Below, piece after piece: positions 38,445 to 46,962 of a stretch of 64,000 bases of DNA. Below the pieces are notes generated by a model. It worked only from the letters and a program-made list of their open reading frames with translations. It ran no database searches and had not been told where the DNA came from. Source of the stretch: Methanococcus maripaludis (GTDB lineage: Archaea > AGJL01 > Methanococci > Methanococcales > Methanococcaceae); NCBI RefSeq assembly GCF_013760955.1, contig NZ_JACDUL010000001.1, positions 438,340 to 502,339 of the forward strand, given 5' to 3'. Numbering within the stretch: the stretch's first letter is position 1; every line of letters starts with the position of its first letter. The position numbers were made by a program, and so were the translations under genes.

Positions 38445-39653
38445 ATGAAAATAACAAAATTCATGAAAAGCAAAAAAGGTGCTTCTGGAATAGGTACCTT
38501 GATTGTTTTTATTGCAATGGTATTAGTTGCTGCAGTTGCAGCAAGTGTTTTGATTAACACAAGCGGATTTTTACAACAAAAAGCTTCAACTACGGGAAAA
38601 GAAAGTACCGATCAGGTTGCAAGCGGATTACAAGTCGACGGGGTTACCGGACTTGCAAGTACTACGTTAGACAAAATGGTAGTTTATATTACTCCAAATG
38701 CAGGTAGTGCTGCAATTGACTTAAAAGAAACTAAAATATTTGTTACATATGATGATCAAAATCAAGTATTAAGTTACGACGGATTATTAGCAGCATCAGC
38801 AGATGGTGACATATTCTCATCAACAGCTGCATTAAGCCTCACAACTGCTGACGTAGTAGTTACAAGAGGTGGAGACAGAATTACAATTGTAACTGCTACA
38901 GATGTATCAACATTAACTGAAGGTACTGCAGTTACATTAGCTCCTGCAACAGCACAATCCGTAGATGACGTATGGATTACAGGTATTGCAGATATCGATG
39001 GCGTTACAGGTACCGTAATATCAAGCACAGGGGCAGGACCTTACACATTAGTAATCGCACTTGACAGCGATGATGCTACAACATTGGTTGCAATTGCAGA
39101 TGGAACTAAAGATTCTATAAAAATAAATGGTATTGATAATATTGACATGACTTCAGCTACATTTACTGAAGATGCAAATGATGGTACAGTTATTGCAATA
39201 ACTGGTGCTACAGCAGAAGATATTGACACCGATTCAGGATTATCAAATGGAGACACTGCTTCAATTACCCTTGATGACGGCTCAATAGTAAGTGCAGTTT
39301 CAGGTACAGTTTCCAACATAGGTGATGACACAATTACAATTACTGCTGCAATAACTGCAGTTACAGAAGATGAAACCTACACTGACACAACAGGTAGTTT
39401 ATCAGGTACTACAGTTTGGGATGGAGTAGATGCTTCAAGTTTCAAAATATTAGTATTACAAGGAACAGTTACTGACGGTGTTATCGACAAAGGTGACCTC
39501 GTTGGAGTTGCTATTGATACAAATGCAATATTTGGAGGAATTCCAAATAGAGAAGCTGTTTCAGCAAAATTACAGCCAGAATTTGGTGCTCCAGGAATTG
39601 TTTCATTCACAACACCTGCAACATACAGTACATCAATTGTAGAATTACAATAA
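38445..39653 (+). CDS. flaB1: Archaellin (flagellin) FlaB1 with expanded central domain
   Basis: 402 residues from ATG 38445. The class III signal peptide [12 protein letters not shown] is cut by FlaK before [20 protein letters not shown], the hydrophobic filament core. The C-terminus (QPEFGAPGIVSFTTPATY) matches the sister genes. Between them, residues about 115-330 form an insertion of nearly 200 residues, rich in Thr, Asp, Ala and Gly with alternating hydrophobics, absent from the other three flagellins (209-229 residues). It would be displayed on the filament surface. First gene of the archaellum operon. Confidence 0.95.
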   Translation: MKITKFMKSKKGASGIGTLIVFIAMVLVAAVAASVLINTSGFLQQKASTTGKESTDQVASGLQVDGVTGLASTTLDKMVVYITPNAGSAAIDLKETKIFVTYDDQNQVLSYDGLLAASADGDIFSSTAALSLTTADVVVTRGGDRITIVTATDVSTLTEGTAVTLAPATAQSVDDVWITGIADIDGVTGTVISSTGAGPYTLVIALDSDDATTLVAIADGTKDSIKINGIDNIDMTSATFTEDANDGTVIAITGATAEDIDTDSGLSNGDTASITLDDGSIVSAVSGTVSNIGDDTITITAAITAVTEDETYTDTTGSLSGTTVWDGVDASSFKILVLQGTVTDGVIDKGDLVGVAIDTNAIFGGIPNREAVSAKLQPEFGAPGIVSFTTPATYSTSIVELQ

Positions 39654-39885
39654 ATTAAAAAAATAACCTAATTAAAACCACAACGAGGTTTTAACTATGA
39701 AAATAACGGAATTTATGAAAAGCAAAAAAGGTGCTTCTGGAATTGGTACCTTGATTGTTTTCATTGCAATGGTATTGGTTGCTGCAGTTGCAGCAAGTGT
39801 TTTGATTAACACAAGCGGATTTTTACAACAAAAAGCTGCAACAACTGGAAAAGAAAGTACAGAACAGGTTGCAAGCGGACTTCAA
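39654..39885 (+). repeat. Near-identical direct repeat, copy 1 (flaB spacer plus 5' end)
   Basis: These 232 bases (43-base spacer plus the first 63 codons of flaB2) recur at 40387-40618. The spacers are identical and the coding parts differ at about five positions by eye. This indicates recent tandem duplication or gene conversion. Confidence 0.85.
39674..39692 (+). promoter_or_regulatory. Hairpin containing the flaB2 ribosome binding site
   Basis: AAAACC (39674-39679) and GGTTTT (39687-39692) form a 6-bp stem with 7-base loop ACAACGA. The ribosome site GAGGT (39685-39689) straddles loop and 3' arm, as upstream of flaB1. Confidence 0.55.
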
Positions 39886-40386
39886 GTTTTGAATGTAATG
39901 GGATATACAAGTGCTACAAACGTAGACTATGTTGCAATTTATGCAACACCTAACGCAGGAAGTAGCTCAATTGATTTATCACAAGCTACATTAATGATTT
40001 CAGCTGGAACCAACAGGTTCATAAAAACATATGATTCTGAAGCAGCGAATCTTGCATTTACAGATTACGAAGAAACTGCGACAACTGACAAAAATATTTT
40101 TGCTACAGATGATGCTACTGGAAACGATTGCTGGAAATATGTAGATACTGCAGATAATGAATTCGGTATTGCTGTAATTCAAGATGCAGATAACACAGTA
40201 AGTGCTGCAAACCCAGTAATCAATAAAGGGGACATTGTTGTAATAACAATGAAAAAAGGAACATTGTCATTAAGTACTAGAACGCCTGTTTCAGGAGAAA
40301 TTCAGCCAGAATTTGGAGCTCCCGGAGTTATTTCATTTACCACCCCTGCAACATACCTTAACGGTAAAGTTGTAGAATTACAATAA
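39697..40386 (+). CDS. flaB2: Archaellin (flagellin), second copy
   Basis: 229 residues. Signal peptide MKITEFMKSKKG, cleaved before ASGIGTLIVF; conserved N-terminal core, variable middle (residues about 65-195, with one Cys in NDCWKY), conserved end PEFGAPGVISFTTPATYLNG. It differs from the next gene mainly in the middle, and the two share nearly identical first 63 codons and an identical leader. A major filament subunit by analogy with M. maripaludis. Confidence 0.96.
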   Translation: MKITEFMKSKKGASGIGTLIVFIAMVLVAAVAASVLINTSGFLQQKAATTGKESTEQVASGLQVLNVMGYTSATNVDYVAIYATPNAGSSSIDLSQATLMISAGTNRFIKTYDSEAANLAFTDYEETATTDKNIFATDDATGNDCWKYVDTADNEFGIAVIQDADNTVSAANPVINKGDIVVITMKKGTLSLSTRTPVSGEIQPEFGAPGVISFTTPATYLNGKVVELQ

Positions 40387-40618
40387 ATTAAAAAAATAAC
40401 CTAATTAAAACCACAACGAGGTTTTAACTATGAAAATAACGGAATTCATGAAAAGCAAAAAAGGTGCTTCTGGAATTGGTACCTTGATTGTTTTTATTGC
40501 AATGGTATTGGTTGCTGCAGTAGCAGCAAGTGTTTTGATTAACACAAGCGGATACTTACAACAAAAAGCTGCAACAACTGGAAAAGAAAGTACAGAACAG
40601 GTTGCAAGCGGACTTCAA
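40387..40618 (+). repeat. Near-identical direct repeat, copy 2 (flaB spacer plus 5' end)
   Basis: Second copy of the 232-base block at 39654-39885, with the same 43-base spacer. The repeat unit from copy to copy is 733 bases, one whole flagellin gene. Confidence 0.85.
40407..40425 (+). promoter_or_regulatory. Hairpin containing the third flagellin's ribosome binding site
   Basis: Identical to the structure upstream of flaB2: AAAACC, 7-base loop ACAACGA, GGTTTT, with GAGGT across the loop and 3' arm. Confidence 0.55.
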
Positions 40619-41089
40619 ATTATCCAAGTAATGGGTAAAGTGAATGTTGCTGCTGATGATATTGAATACATTACATTGATTGTAACACCTAACGCAGGTA
40701 GTGGCTCAATTGACCTATCAAAAGCTACATTAATGCTTACAGATGGAAATAAAAAAATAGTTAAAAAATATGCTGCTGATGAAGATGCTTTTGATTCAGA
40801 TAAAGGTAGCCTTTTTACGGGACTTTCCTGGACAAATATTGATACATCAGCTACAGAATTTGGAATTAAAGAAATACAAGATGCTGACAACTCCTGTGCT
40901 GCAGCAACACCTGTAATCAATAAAGGTGACGTTGTAGCCATTACTATCAGTAATGTGGGAGGAGAATTAACCTTCGACCAGAGAACCTCTGTATCTGGTA
41001 CCTTTGAACCTGAATTCGGTGCTCCAGGAGTTATTTCATTCACTACCCCTGCAACATACCTTACTCAAGGTGTTGTAGAACTTCAATAA
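40430..41089 (+). CDS. flaB3: Archaellin (flagellin), third copy
   Basis: 219 residues with signal peptide MKITEFMKSKKG and the same core as flaB2. The middle differs (residues about 65-185, with a Cys in DADNSCAAATP). The end is PEFGAPGVISFTTPATYLTQG. The first 63 codons are almost identical to those of the preceding gene, so this is the younger half of a tandem duplication. The numbering is by position; the fourth copy looks more like the hook-type FlaB3 of M. maripaludis. Confidence 0.95.
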   Translation: MKITEFMKSKKGASGIGTLIVFIAMVLVAAVAASVLINTSGYLQQKAATTGKESTEQVASGLQIIQVMGKVNVAADDIEYITLIVTPNAGSGSIDLSKATLMLTDGNKKIVKKYAADEDAFDSDKGSLFTGLSWTNIDTSATEFGIKEIQDADNSCAAATPVINKGDVVAITISNVGGELTFDQRTSVSGTFEPEFGAPGVISFTTPATYLTQGVVELQ

Positions 41090-41125
41090 GCCTTAATGCT
41101 TATTTTTAACGACGTGGGTGAAATG

Positions 41126-41755
41126 ATGAAAAAATTCATGAAAAGCAAAAAAGGTGCTGTAGGAATTGGTACCTTAATCATTTTTATTGCAATGGTACTC
41201 GTTGCAGCAATTGCTGCATCAGTAATAATAAATACTGCTGGAAAACTTCAGCATAAAGCTTCAACCGTTGGGGATGAAAGTACCGAACAGGTTGCAAGTG
41301 GAATACAGGTTTTAAAAGTAATTGGACATTCAGATACCAAAACTTCACTTGATAAAATAGCAATCATGGTTGCACCAAATGTTGGTGGAGAAATCGATCT
41401 TTCGACAACGCTATTAACATTGGGTACAGGGGATGCAAAATATTCTCTCGTTTATGATGATACCCAATATAATTCAGATGTAAAAGATGACGGATCAGTG
41501 AGTATATTTGACGAAACTGAATGGGGTACAGGAAGCACATATGGTGTAATTGTATTACAAGATAGTGACAATTCAACCTCTGAATCCACACACCCAACAA
41601 TAAATTACGGTGACAAAGTATACATTACAGTTGCTATGCAAATTAATTCAACTTCAAAAGTTTCCGGAGAAGTAATCCCAGATTACGGTGCTTCAGGAAT
41701 CGTTGAATTTAGGGCTCCATCAGTATTTACTGAAACAGTAGTTGCACTTCAATAA
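41126..41755 (+). CDS. flaB: Archaellin (flagellin), fourth copy, hook-like
   Basis: 209 residues from the second of two adjacent ATGs, 4 bases after GGTGA. The signal peptide [10 protein letters not shown] precedes [20 protein letters not shown]. It is more distant from the other three: [16 protein letters not shown], and an end [14 protein letters not shown]. Position next to flaC and this sequence suit the FlaB3 subunit that forms the hook-like cell-proximal segment in M. maripaludis. Sequons NST occur twice. It has a normal GGTGA site without the leader hairpin of the other copies. Confidence 0.93.
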   Translation: MKKFMKSKKGAVGIGTLIIFIAMVLVAAIAASVIINTAGKLQHKASTVGDESTEQVASGIQVLKVIGHSDTKTSLDKIAIMVAPNVGGEIDLSTTLLTLGTGDAKYSLVYDDTQYNSDVKDDGSVSIFDETEWGTGSTYGVIVLQDSDNSTSESTHPTINYGDKVYITVAMQINSTSKVSGEVIPDYGASGIVEFRAPSVFTETVVALQ

Positions 41756-41765
41756 TGGTGATATT

Positions 41766-42326
41766 ATGCCCAATATCTCTGATATTATTGAAGAGATAAA
41801 ACAGAAGATCAAATTGGGCAAGAAGGCAAAAGAAAGTTCAGAACCTGAACCTGATGATGAATTTAGCTTTACACTTGAAGAGGAAGCAGCGAATGAATCT
41901 GAAGATTTGTTTGCTGCAAACGAAGAACTTCTTGCCAAAATAGGCGAACTTGAATCCAAGTTTCCAAAAATTGAAATGATGGTCACAAACCTGAGGAAGG
42001 AAAATGAAAACCTCAGGAGTGACATCCAATCTATTAATGAAAATTTTCAGGATATGATGGCCCTTTACGAAGTGGTGTCAAATCAAATTAATCCATTCAT
42101 AGGAATTTCAAAAATCACAGCAACCAGCATGGAAAAAGTAGAGAAGATGGAAAATGAATCTCAAAACTTGCGAAAGAGGGTTGAAGAGCTTCAAAATGAT
42201 GTTGTGATTTTGGCAAACGTATATCTAAATACGCACCAGATTGACCTTGATGGAGTTATTAATGAAGTGCTTGCAGAAGAAGAATTCTCCAAAGCAATCT
42301 CAGGAGAGGATTCCGATGATTGGTAA
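41766..42326 (+). CDS. flaC: Archaellum accessory protein FlaC
   Basis: 186 residues from ATG 41766, 4 bases after GGTGA. An acidic, largely coiled-coil protein: residues about 55-100 (EELLAKIGELESKFPKIEMM, NLRKENENLRSDIQ) and 125-150. The end, DDW, overlaps the start of flaD. Euryarchaeal FlaC with FlaD/E forms the cytosolic collar or platform that links the motor to chemotaxis signalling through CheF. Confidence 0.93.
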   Translation: MPNISDIIEEIKQKIKLGKKAKESSEPEPDDEFSFTLEEEAANESEDLFAANEELLAKIGELESKFPKIEMMVTNLRKENENLRSDIQSINENFQDMMALYEVVSNQINPFIGISKITATSMEKVEKMENESQNLRKRVEELQNDVVILANVYLNTHQIDLDGVINEVLAEEEFSKAISGEDSDDW

Positions 42327-43269
42327 CGTTAAAATGGAATATTCTTCCCTTTCGGAAGAATATCTTACCGAGAGTGAAATGGAAGAATACTTGGACAATT
42401 TGAGATCCAAAATTCCTTCGTTTATCGTAGAACTCTTGAAAAATAATTTAAAAAATAGAAAATTAACAAGACCCCAATTGGACAAGATCGTTGGAAGAGT
42501 TTCTGACCTTTACTTTGGAAAAAAACCTGAAGATAAGAAGGCTGCGGAACTTACAAACAAAATCAACGATTTGAGCCAGAAATTAGATGCTTTAATGAAA
42601 GTTGCTACAATTTCTTCTGCGACAAAAGTGTCTGATGATATTAAAAAAGAACTGGATTGTCTTGATGAAAAAATTGAGGTTCCAGAAATTTCTAAAGCTA
42701 TAGAAGTTCCCGAAATTATCGAAGAACCCGAAATTTCAATCGAGCATGTTGAAGAACCTGTTGAAAAAATAATAGAACAAAATATTGAACCAATTATTGA
42801 GTTCAAAGAAGAACCTAAAATTGAAAAGGTTGTTTCAAAAGTTCCTTTGGAAATTGAGGAGGAAAATAACATGAGACACGAATTAGCTCCTGCAGTTGAA
42901 ACAGCTGCAAGACTTCAGGAATTACCAGAAGATACACTTTCCACAATGTTAGTATTCAAATGGCTTGAATTTTTAATCAGTAGAGTTGGAACAGGAAATT
43001 TAATCGATGTTCTTGATTACTACCATAATCTTGGATGGATATCTGGAAAAGCAATCAGCAAATTGATGAAAGTATCTAAAAACATGAAATATTTCCATGA
43101 AGACATTGACTGGAAAGCTAATGAATGCATGGCCCCAGAAGACCATGTTGTATCATTACTCTACATTGAAAAATTAGCAGGAAGGCCTATTGCAGTTGAA
43201 GAACTCGAAGGTATGGAAAGAGAAATCAACAGAATCAAAAAATGGGCTGATGAACTACAAAAAATGTAA
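42316..43269 (+). CDS. flaD: Archaellum accessory protein FlaD
   Basis: 317 residues from ATG 42316, with GGAGAGG upstream and an 11-base overlap with flaC. Residues about 1-75 are a globular N-terminal region (SEEYLTESEMEEYLDNL), 75-110 a coiled coil, 120-180 an acidic Pro- and Glu-rich repeat (VPEI, EEPEI, EEPVEK), and 185-317 the FlaD/E domain (FKWLEFLISRVGTGNLIDVL, LGWIS). That last domain is homologous to the whole of FlaE. A strong internal start lies exactly before it. Confidence 0.93.
   Translation: MIGNVKMEYSSLSEEYLTESEMEEYLDNLRSKIPSFIVELLKNNLKNRKLTRPQLDKIVGRVSDLYFGKKPEDKKAAELTNKINDLSQKLDALMKVATISSATKVSDDIKKELDCLDEKIEVPEISKAIEVPEIIEEPEISIEHVEEPVEKIIEQNIEPIIEFKEEPKIEKVVSKVPLEIEEENNMRHELAPAVETAARLQELPEDTLSTMLVFKWLEFLISRVGTGNLIDVLDYYHNLGWISGKAISKLMKVSKNMKYFHEDIDWKANECMAPEDHVVSLLYIEKLAGRPIAVEELEGMEREINRIKKWADELQKM
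42856..42873 (+). promoter_or_regulatory. Internal ribosome site and start within flaD
   Basis: GAGGAGG at 42856-42862 is followed 8 bases later by an in-frame ATG at 42871. Translation from there gives a 132-residue protein that is just the FlaD/E domain. A short FlaD form from an internal start has been described for Methanococcus voltae, so this site is probably used. Confidence 0.65.
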
Positions 43270-43296
43270 TTTACATAACTACAAGGAGTGAGCAAA

Positions 43297-43704
43297 ATGA
43301 ACACTGCAGCATTATCATCAATATTACTCGAATCCCAGAAGCCTGCTAAATTAGAATCTGTTCCAGAAGATGCTTTTTCATTGATATTTGCATTTAAATG
43401 GTTAGAATACCTCTCAGAAAGAGTGGGTCAGTCAAACATTGCAGATATTCTTGAATTCTACTACAACTTAGGATGGTTATCAGACAATGCAATTTCAGGA
43501 CTATTAAAATTCTCAAAAGGAATAAAAATAGACGATGACGATATTGCAAGCCCATCTGGAAAACTTACAATCGCAGATCACTTGGTATCATTATTATTTA
43601 TCGAAAGATTAAATGGTAAAAAAATATCAAGCGAAGTTCTAGACAAACTAGAATGGGAAATCAGAAGAATAAAAAGAGGCGCAGAGCAATACTATGGGAT
43701 TTAG
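43297..43704 (+). CDS. flaE: Archaellum accessory protein FlaE
   Basis: 135 residues from ATG 43297, with AAGGAGTGAG upstream. The whole protein is the FlaD/E domain: FAFKWLEYLSERVGQSNIAD, YYNLGWLSDNAISGLL, HLVSLLFIERLNGK, IRRIKRGAEQY. It pairs with FlaC and FlaD in the cytosolic part of the motor. Its end overlaps flaF by 11 bases. Confidence 0.94.
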   Translation: MNTAALSSILLESQKPAKLESVPEDAFSLIFAFKWLEYLSERVGQSNIADILEFYYNLGWLSDNAISGLLKFSKGIKIDDDDIASPSGKLTIADHLVSLLFIERLNGKKISSEVLDKLEWEIRRIKRGAEQYYGI

Positions 43705-44101
43705 TTCAACTGCGGGACTAACGTTGTTATTAACTACAGTACTGATCTGTTCGATCTACATGTACAGTACTGTAGATATAACGTCTGTAAAAGTAAATGA
43801 TGCTTATAGCCAGCATTCAGAATACTTGAAAAATAAATTAGACGAAAAATTAACTGTTGTTGGAGTTGAAAGTTCAACAGACAACATAAATATTACCCTT
43901 TTAAACGAAGGGCAATTAACCCATGAATTAACTAAATGGGACGTTTTATACAACGGAACTCCCGTGAATTTTACAATTGCATCTGGTGAAGCATATTTAG
44001 TACCCTTAGAAAGTGCTGAAATCTCAATAAATGCAACCTCGCCAGGAAGAATATCGGTAGTTTCTGAATACGGAAACCAGTATTACTACAATTTAAATTA
44101 A
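43694..44101 (+). CDS. flaF: Archaellum stator protein FlaF
   Basis: 135 residues. One N-terminal membrane helix (STAGLTLLLTTVLICSIYMY) is followed by a beta-sandwich outer domain with sequons (NIT, NFT, NAT). FlaF is anchored in the membrane and holds the motor to the S-layer. The start overlaps flaE, which shows translational coupling. Confidence 0.93.
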   Translation: MGFSSTAGLTLLLTTVLICSIYMYSTVDITSVKVNDAYSQHSEYLKNKLDEKLTVVGVESSTDNINITLLNEGQLTHELTKWDVLYNGTPVNFTIASGEAYLVPLESAEISINATSPGRISVVSEYGNQYYYNLN

Positions 44102-44140
44102 AGATCCTTGTTTTTAGGATATCTTGCGTTGGTGATTAGA

Positions 44141-44593
44141 TTGGCATCCAATGTTTTCTCAGAAATAATAATATTTGTTAGTGTTTTGATAATTACGGCC
44201 GCTGTCGCAGGAATTCTTGCAACAAGTACTCACAAAATATCGCTTGGAATCAGTAGCAAGGGCGATACATTATCAACGCAGCTATCCCAGGACTTTGAAA
44301 TTATCAATGATCCGGGGTATATCCACAGGAATTCCACCAGTGGAATAAGTACAATTTACATAAAAAATACAGGAAAAATACAGATTCCAATTCAAAGTGA
44401 TACTTTAACAGCAATAATCGATGGACAAATCTGCGATATTTCTGATACGAGTATTATAAATGGTGCGGGAAGTGTTTTAAGTCCATCGGAAGTTGGGCAG
44501 ATTGAAATCAGTTATAATGAAACTGGATTTCACAAAATAAAAATAGTATCTGAACAGGGCATATCTAGAACAATAACGGGAAATGTCAATTAA
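44141..44593 (+). CDS. flaG: Archaellum stator protein FlaG
   Basis: 150 residues from TTG 44141, 5 bases after GGTGA; the frame is open further upstream to 44108 without a ribosome site. An N-terminal helix (EIIIFVSVLIITAAVAGILA) is followed by a beta-sandwich domain similar in plan to FlaF (STIYIKNTGKIQIPI). FlaF and FlaG form a complex in the pseudoperiplasm that contacts the S-layer. Confidence 0.92.
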   Translation: MASNVFSEIIIFVSVLIITAAVAGILATSTHKISLGISSKGDTLSTQLSQDFEIINDPGYIHRNSTSGISTIYIKNTGKIQIPIQSDTLTAIIDGQICDISDTSIINGAGSVLSPSEVGQIEISYNETGFHKIKIVSEQGISRTITGNVN

Positions 44594-44608
44594 TTATCGG
44601 TGGTTAAT

Positions 44609-45301
44609 TTGAAACTGGCACGAATAGAGCTTAGCAGAGATGACGTTCATAAAAGACTGGGTGGTGGAATCCCATTTGGTAGCGTTATCTTAATTGAAGG
44701 AGAAGAATCTTCAGGAAAGTCAATAATCTGCCAGCGGTTAGCATACGGATTTTTGCAGAACTCGTACTCACTTTCATATGTATCAACCCAATTGACCACA
44801 ACTGAATTTGTAAAACAGATGATGTCACTCAAATACAACATCAATAAAAAATTATTGAACGGAAATCTTTTGTACATTCCAGTATATCCATTAATTTCAG
44901 AAAATGCGATAAAAGATGACTTTATTAAAAAAATAATGAATACGAGAGCATTTTATGAAAAAGATATTGTTTTATTTGACTCCATCTCAACATTGGTGTC
45001 AAATGATGCCAGTGAAGTACAGATCACAGATTTAATGGCTTTTTTTAAAAGAATTGCATCCATGAATAAAATTGTAATTTACACGGTAAACCCAAAAGAA
45101 CTCCCAGAATCAGTTCTTACAATACTCAGAACTTCGGCAACGATTGTAATAAAAACAGCAACATATTCCTTTGGTGGAAATCTTAAAAATTCCGCCAAAA
45201 TTGAAAAATACAACTTTGCGAGAAGTTCTTTTCAGAAAGTTATGGTATTTAGAGTCGATCCCGGACTCGGAATTGCTGTAGAAATATCCTCTGTAGCATA
45301 A
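44609..45301 (+). CDS. flaH: Archaellum KaiC-like ATP-binding protein FlaH
   Basis: 230 residues from TTG 44609, 5 bases after GGTGG. The KaiC/RecA-like fold has Walker A GEESSGKS near residue 33 and Walker B IVLFDSISTLV near residue 120. FlaH binds ATP, forms a ring on FlaI and is needed for assembly and switching. Confidence 0.95.
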   Translation: MKLARIELSRDDVHKRLGGGIPFGSVILIEGEESSGKSIICQRLAYGFLQNSYSLSYVSTQLTTTEFVKQMMSLKYNINKKLLNGNLLYIPVYPLISENAIKDDFIKKIMNTRAFYEKDIVLFDSISTLVSNDASEVQITDLMAFFKRIASMNKIVIYTVNPKELPESVLTILRTSATIVIKTATYSFGGNLKNSAKIEKYNFARSSFQKVMVFRVDPGLGIAVEISSVA

Positions 45302-45311
45302 AGGTGGTAAT

Positions 45312-46952
45312 ATGGCTGATGATTTCAAAACTGCACAAGTAAACAATCCCCATTTGAAAAATTACGTTGAAAAATTTAAAAAAACGTACATGAAAATTCC
45401 CGAATTTGTTCCAAGCCTTTCAAGGGATTTTAAAGAAATAAGGTATCCGAATATCATTTATCCAATAGGGGATCCCATATTCATCCACCTTTATGGAACT
45501 CCGAATTTAAAAACAAGATATATCGCAATAGAACCTAAATTAGGCGGTTCGGATGAAAGAAAAAAATATTTTGAAATCCTCGATAAAATTTTAGAATACG
45601 CACCATACAGCGATACTCCTGAAAATGACGAAGAGTTTGGAAAAGTAGTTACAAAGCTATTCGATATGGTTACAAAAGTATCAACTCAAAAAAATGAAAA
45701 GAAAAAAGGCCTGTTAACAAAATTAACAGATTCTGGAAAAATAAATGTATCAAAACCAGAAAGGGAAAAATTCCTCTATTTACTGAAAAGAGATTTAATT
45801 GGACTTGGAACTCTTGAACCAATAAAAAGAGACCCATATATTGAAGATATTCACGTAATCGGTGCTAAAAACTGTCAGCTAGTTCACAAAATCTACGACA
45901 TGCTTCCATCAAATATTGAATGGGAAGATGAAGGAGATATTTCAAATTACTTGAAAAACATGTGTGAAAGAATTGGAAGGCCAGTTTCTGATGCTACACC
46001 AATCGTAGATGGTTCATTACCAGATGGATCAAGGATAAACATTCTCTATTCAGGAGATGTTTCATTAAAAGGTCCTTCATTTACAATTCGTAAATTTACA
46101 GATGTTCCAATAAGTATAACTCAGATCATCAGTTGGGGTACGATGTCCGCACAGACTGCTGCTTATTTATGGCTCTGTCTTGAATACGGGATGAGTATAT
46201 TTATCTGTGGGGAAACTGCATCTGGAAAAACTACCTCATTAAACGCAATACTTCCATTCATCAAACCTAAATCAAAAATATTCTCATGTGAAGATACTTC
46301 CGAAGTAAAACCCCCAAACCCAGTTTGGCAGCAGTTGTTAACTAGAGAAAGAGGCCCTGAGGAAAGTAGGGTTACACTATTCGATCTTTTAAGGGCTGCA
46401 TTGAGGTCTAGACCAAACTACATTATTGTAGGGGAAATCAGGTCTGTAGAAGGGGCTGTTGCATTCCAAGCAATGCAAACAGGGCACCCCGTAATTTCAA
46501 CATTCCACGCTGCAAACGTTAGAAAAATGATTCAAAGGCTTACAGGGGATCCGATAAATATCCCTCAGACATTTATGGATAACTTAAACGTCTGTCTGTT
46601 CCAGCTTGCGGTTTATGCTAGAGGAAAATTCTTAAGACGAGTTGTTTCAGTTGAAGAAATCGAAGGATACTACAAAGAAGTTGACGGGGTTATCACCAGA
46701 GGTGTTTTTGAATGGGACCCCCAAAAAGACGTTCACAACTTCACAGGTTTAAATAACAGCTATATTCTCGAAGATAAAATCGCAACTGTTGCAGGATACG
46801 AAGATCCGAGAGAAATTTACGATGAACTTGATTTAAGAGTTAGAATTCTTGAAGAAATGATTGCAAGAGGAATCTTTGGATACTACGAGGTTTTGGATAT
46901 TATCTGGAGTTTCTATGAAAAAGGATTGGAAGGACTGCCATTCCAAGTTTAA
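45312..46952 (+). CDS. flaI: Archaellum assembly and rotation ATPase FlaI
   Basis: 546 residues from ATG 45312, 4 bases after GGTGG. It is a type II/IV secretion ATPase: N-terminal domain, then Walker A CGETASGKTTSLNAI near residue 300, Asp box FSCEDTSEVKPP, Walker B PNYIIVGEIRSVEG, and His box QTGHPVISTFHA. The hexamer powers both filament assembly and rotation. Confidence 0.97.
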   Translation: MADDFKTAQVNNPHLKNYVEKFKKTYMKIPEFVPSLSRDFKEIRYPNIIYPIGDPIFIHLYGTPNLKTRYIAIEPKLGGSDERKKYFEILDKILEYAPYSDTPENDEEFGKVVTKLFDMVTKVSTQKNEKKKGLLTKLTDSGKINVSKPEREKFLYLLKRDLIGLGTLEPIKRDPYIEDIHVIGAKNCQLVHKIYDMLPSNIEWEDEGDISNYLKNMCERIGRPVSDATPIVDGSLPDGSRINILYSGDVSLKGPSFTIRKFTDVPISITQIISWGTMSAQTAAYLWLCLEYGMSIFICGETASGKTTSLNAILPFIKPKSKIFSCEDTSEVKPPNPVWQQLLTRERGPEESRVTLFDLLRAALRSRPNYIIVGEIRSVEGAVAFQAMQTGHPVISTFHAANVRKMIQRLTGDPINIPQTFMDNLNVCLFQLAVYARGKFLRRVVSVEEIEGYYKEVDGVITRGVFEWDPQKDVHNFTGLNNSYILEDKIATVAGYEDPREIYDELDLRVRILEEMIARGIFGYYEVLDIIWSFYEKGLEGLPFQV

Positions 46953-46962
46953 GGTGTTTTCC

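Noticed and set aside
43297-43704. FlaE as a truncated duplicate of FlaD
   Set aside because: FlaE is a normal separate gene in this genus, with its own ribosome site and typical length.
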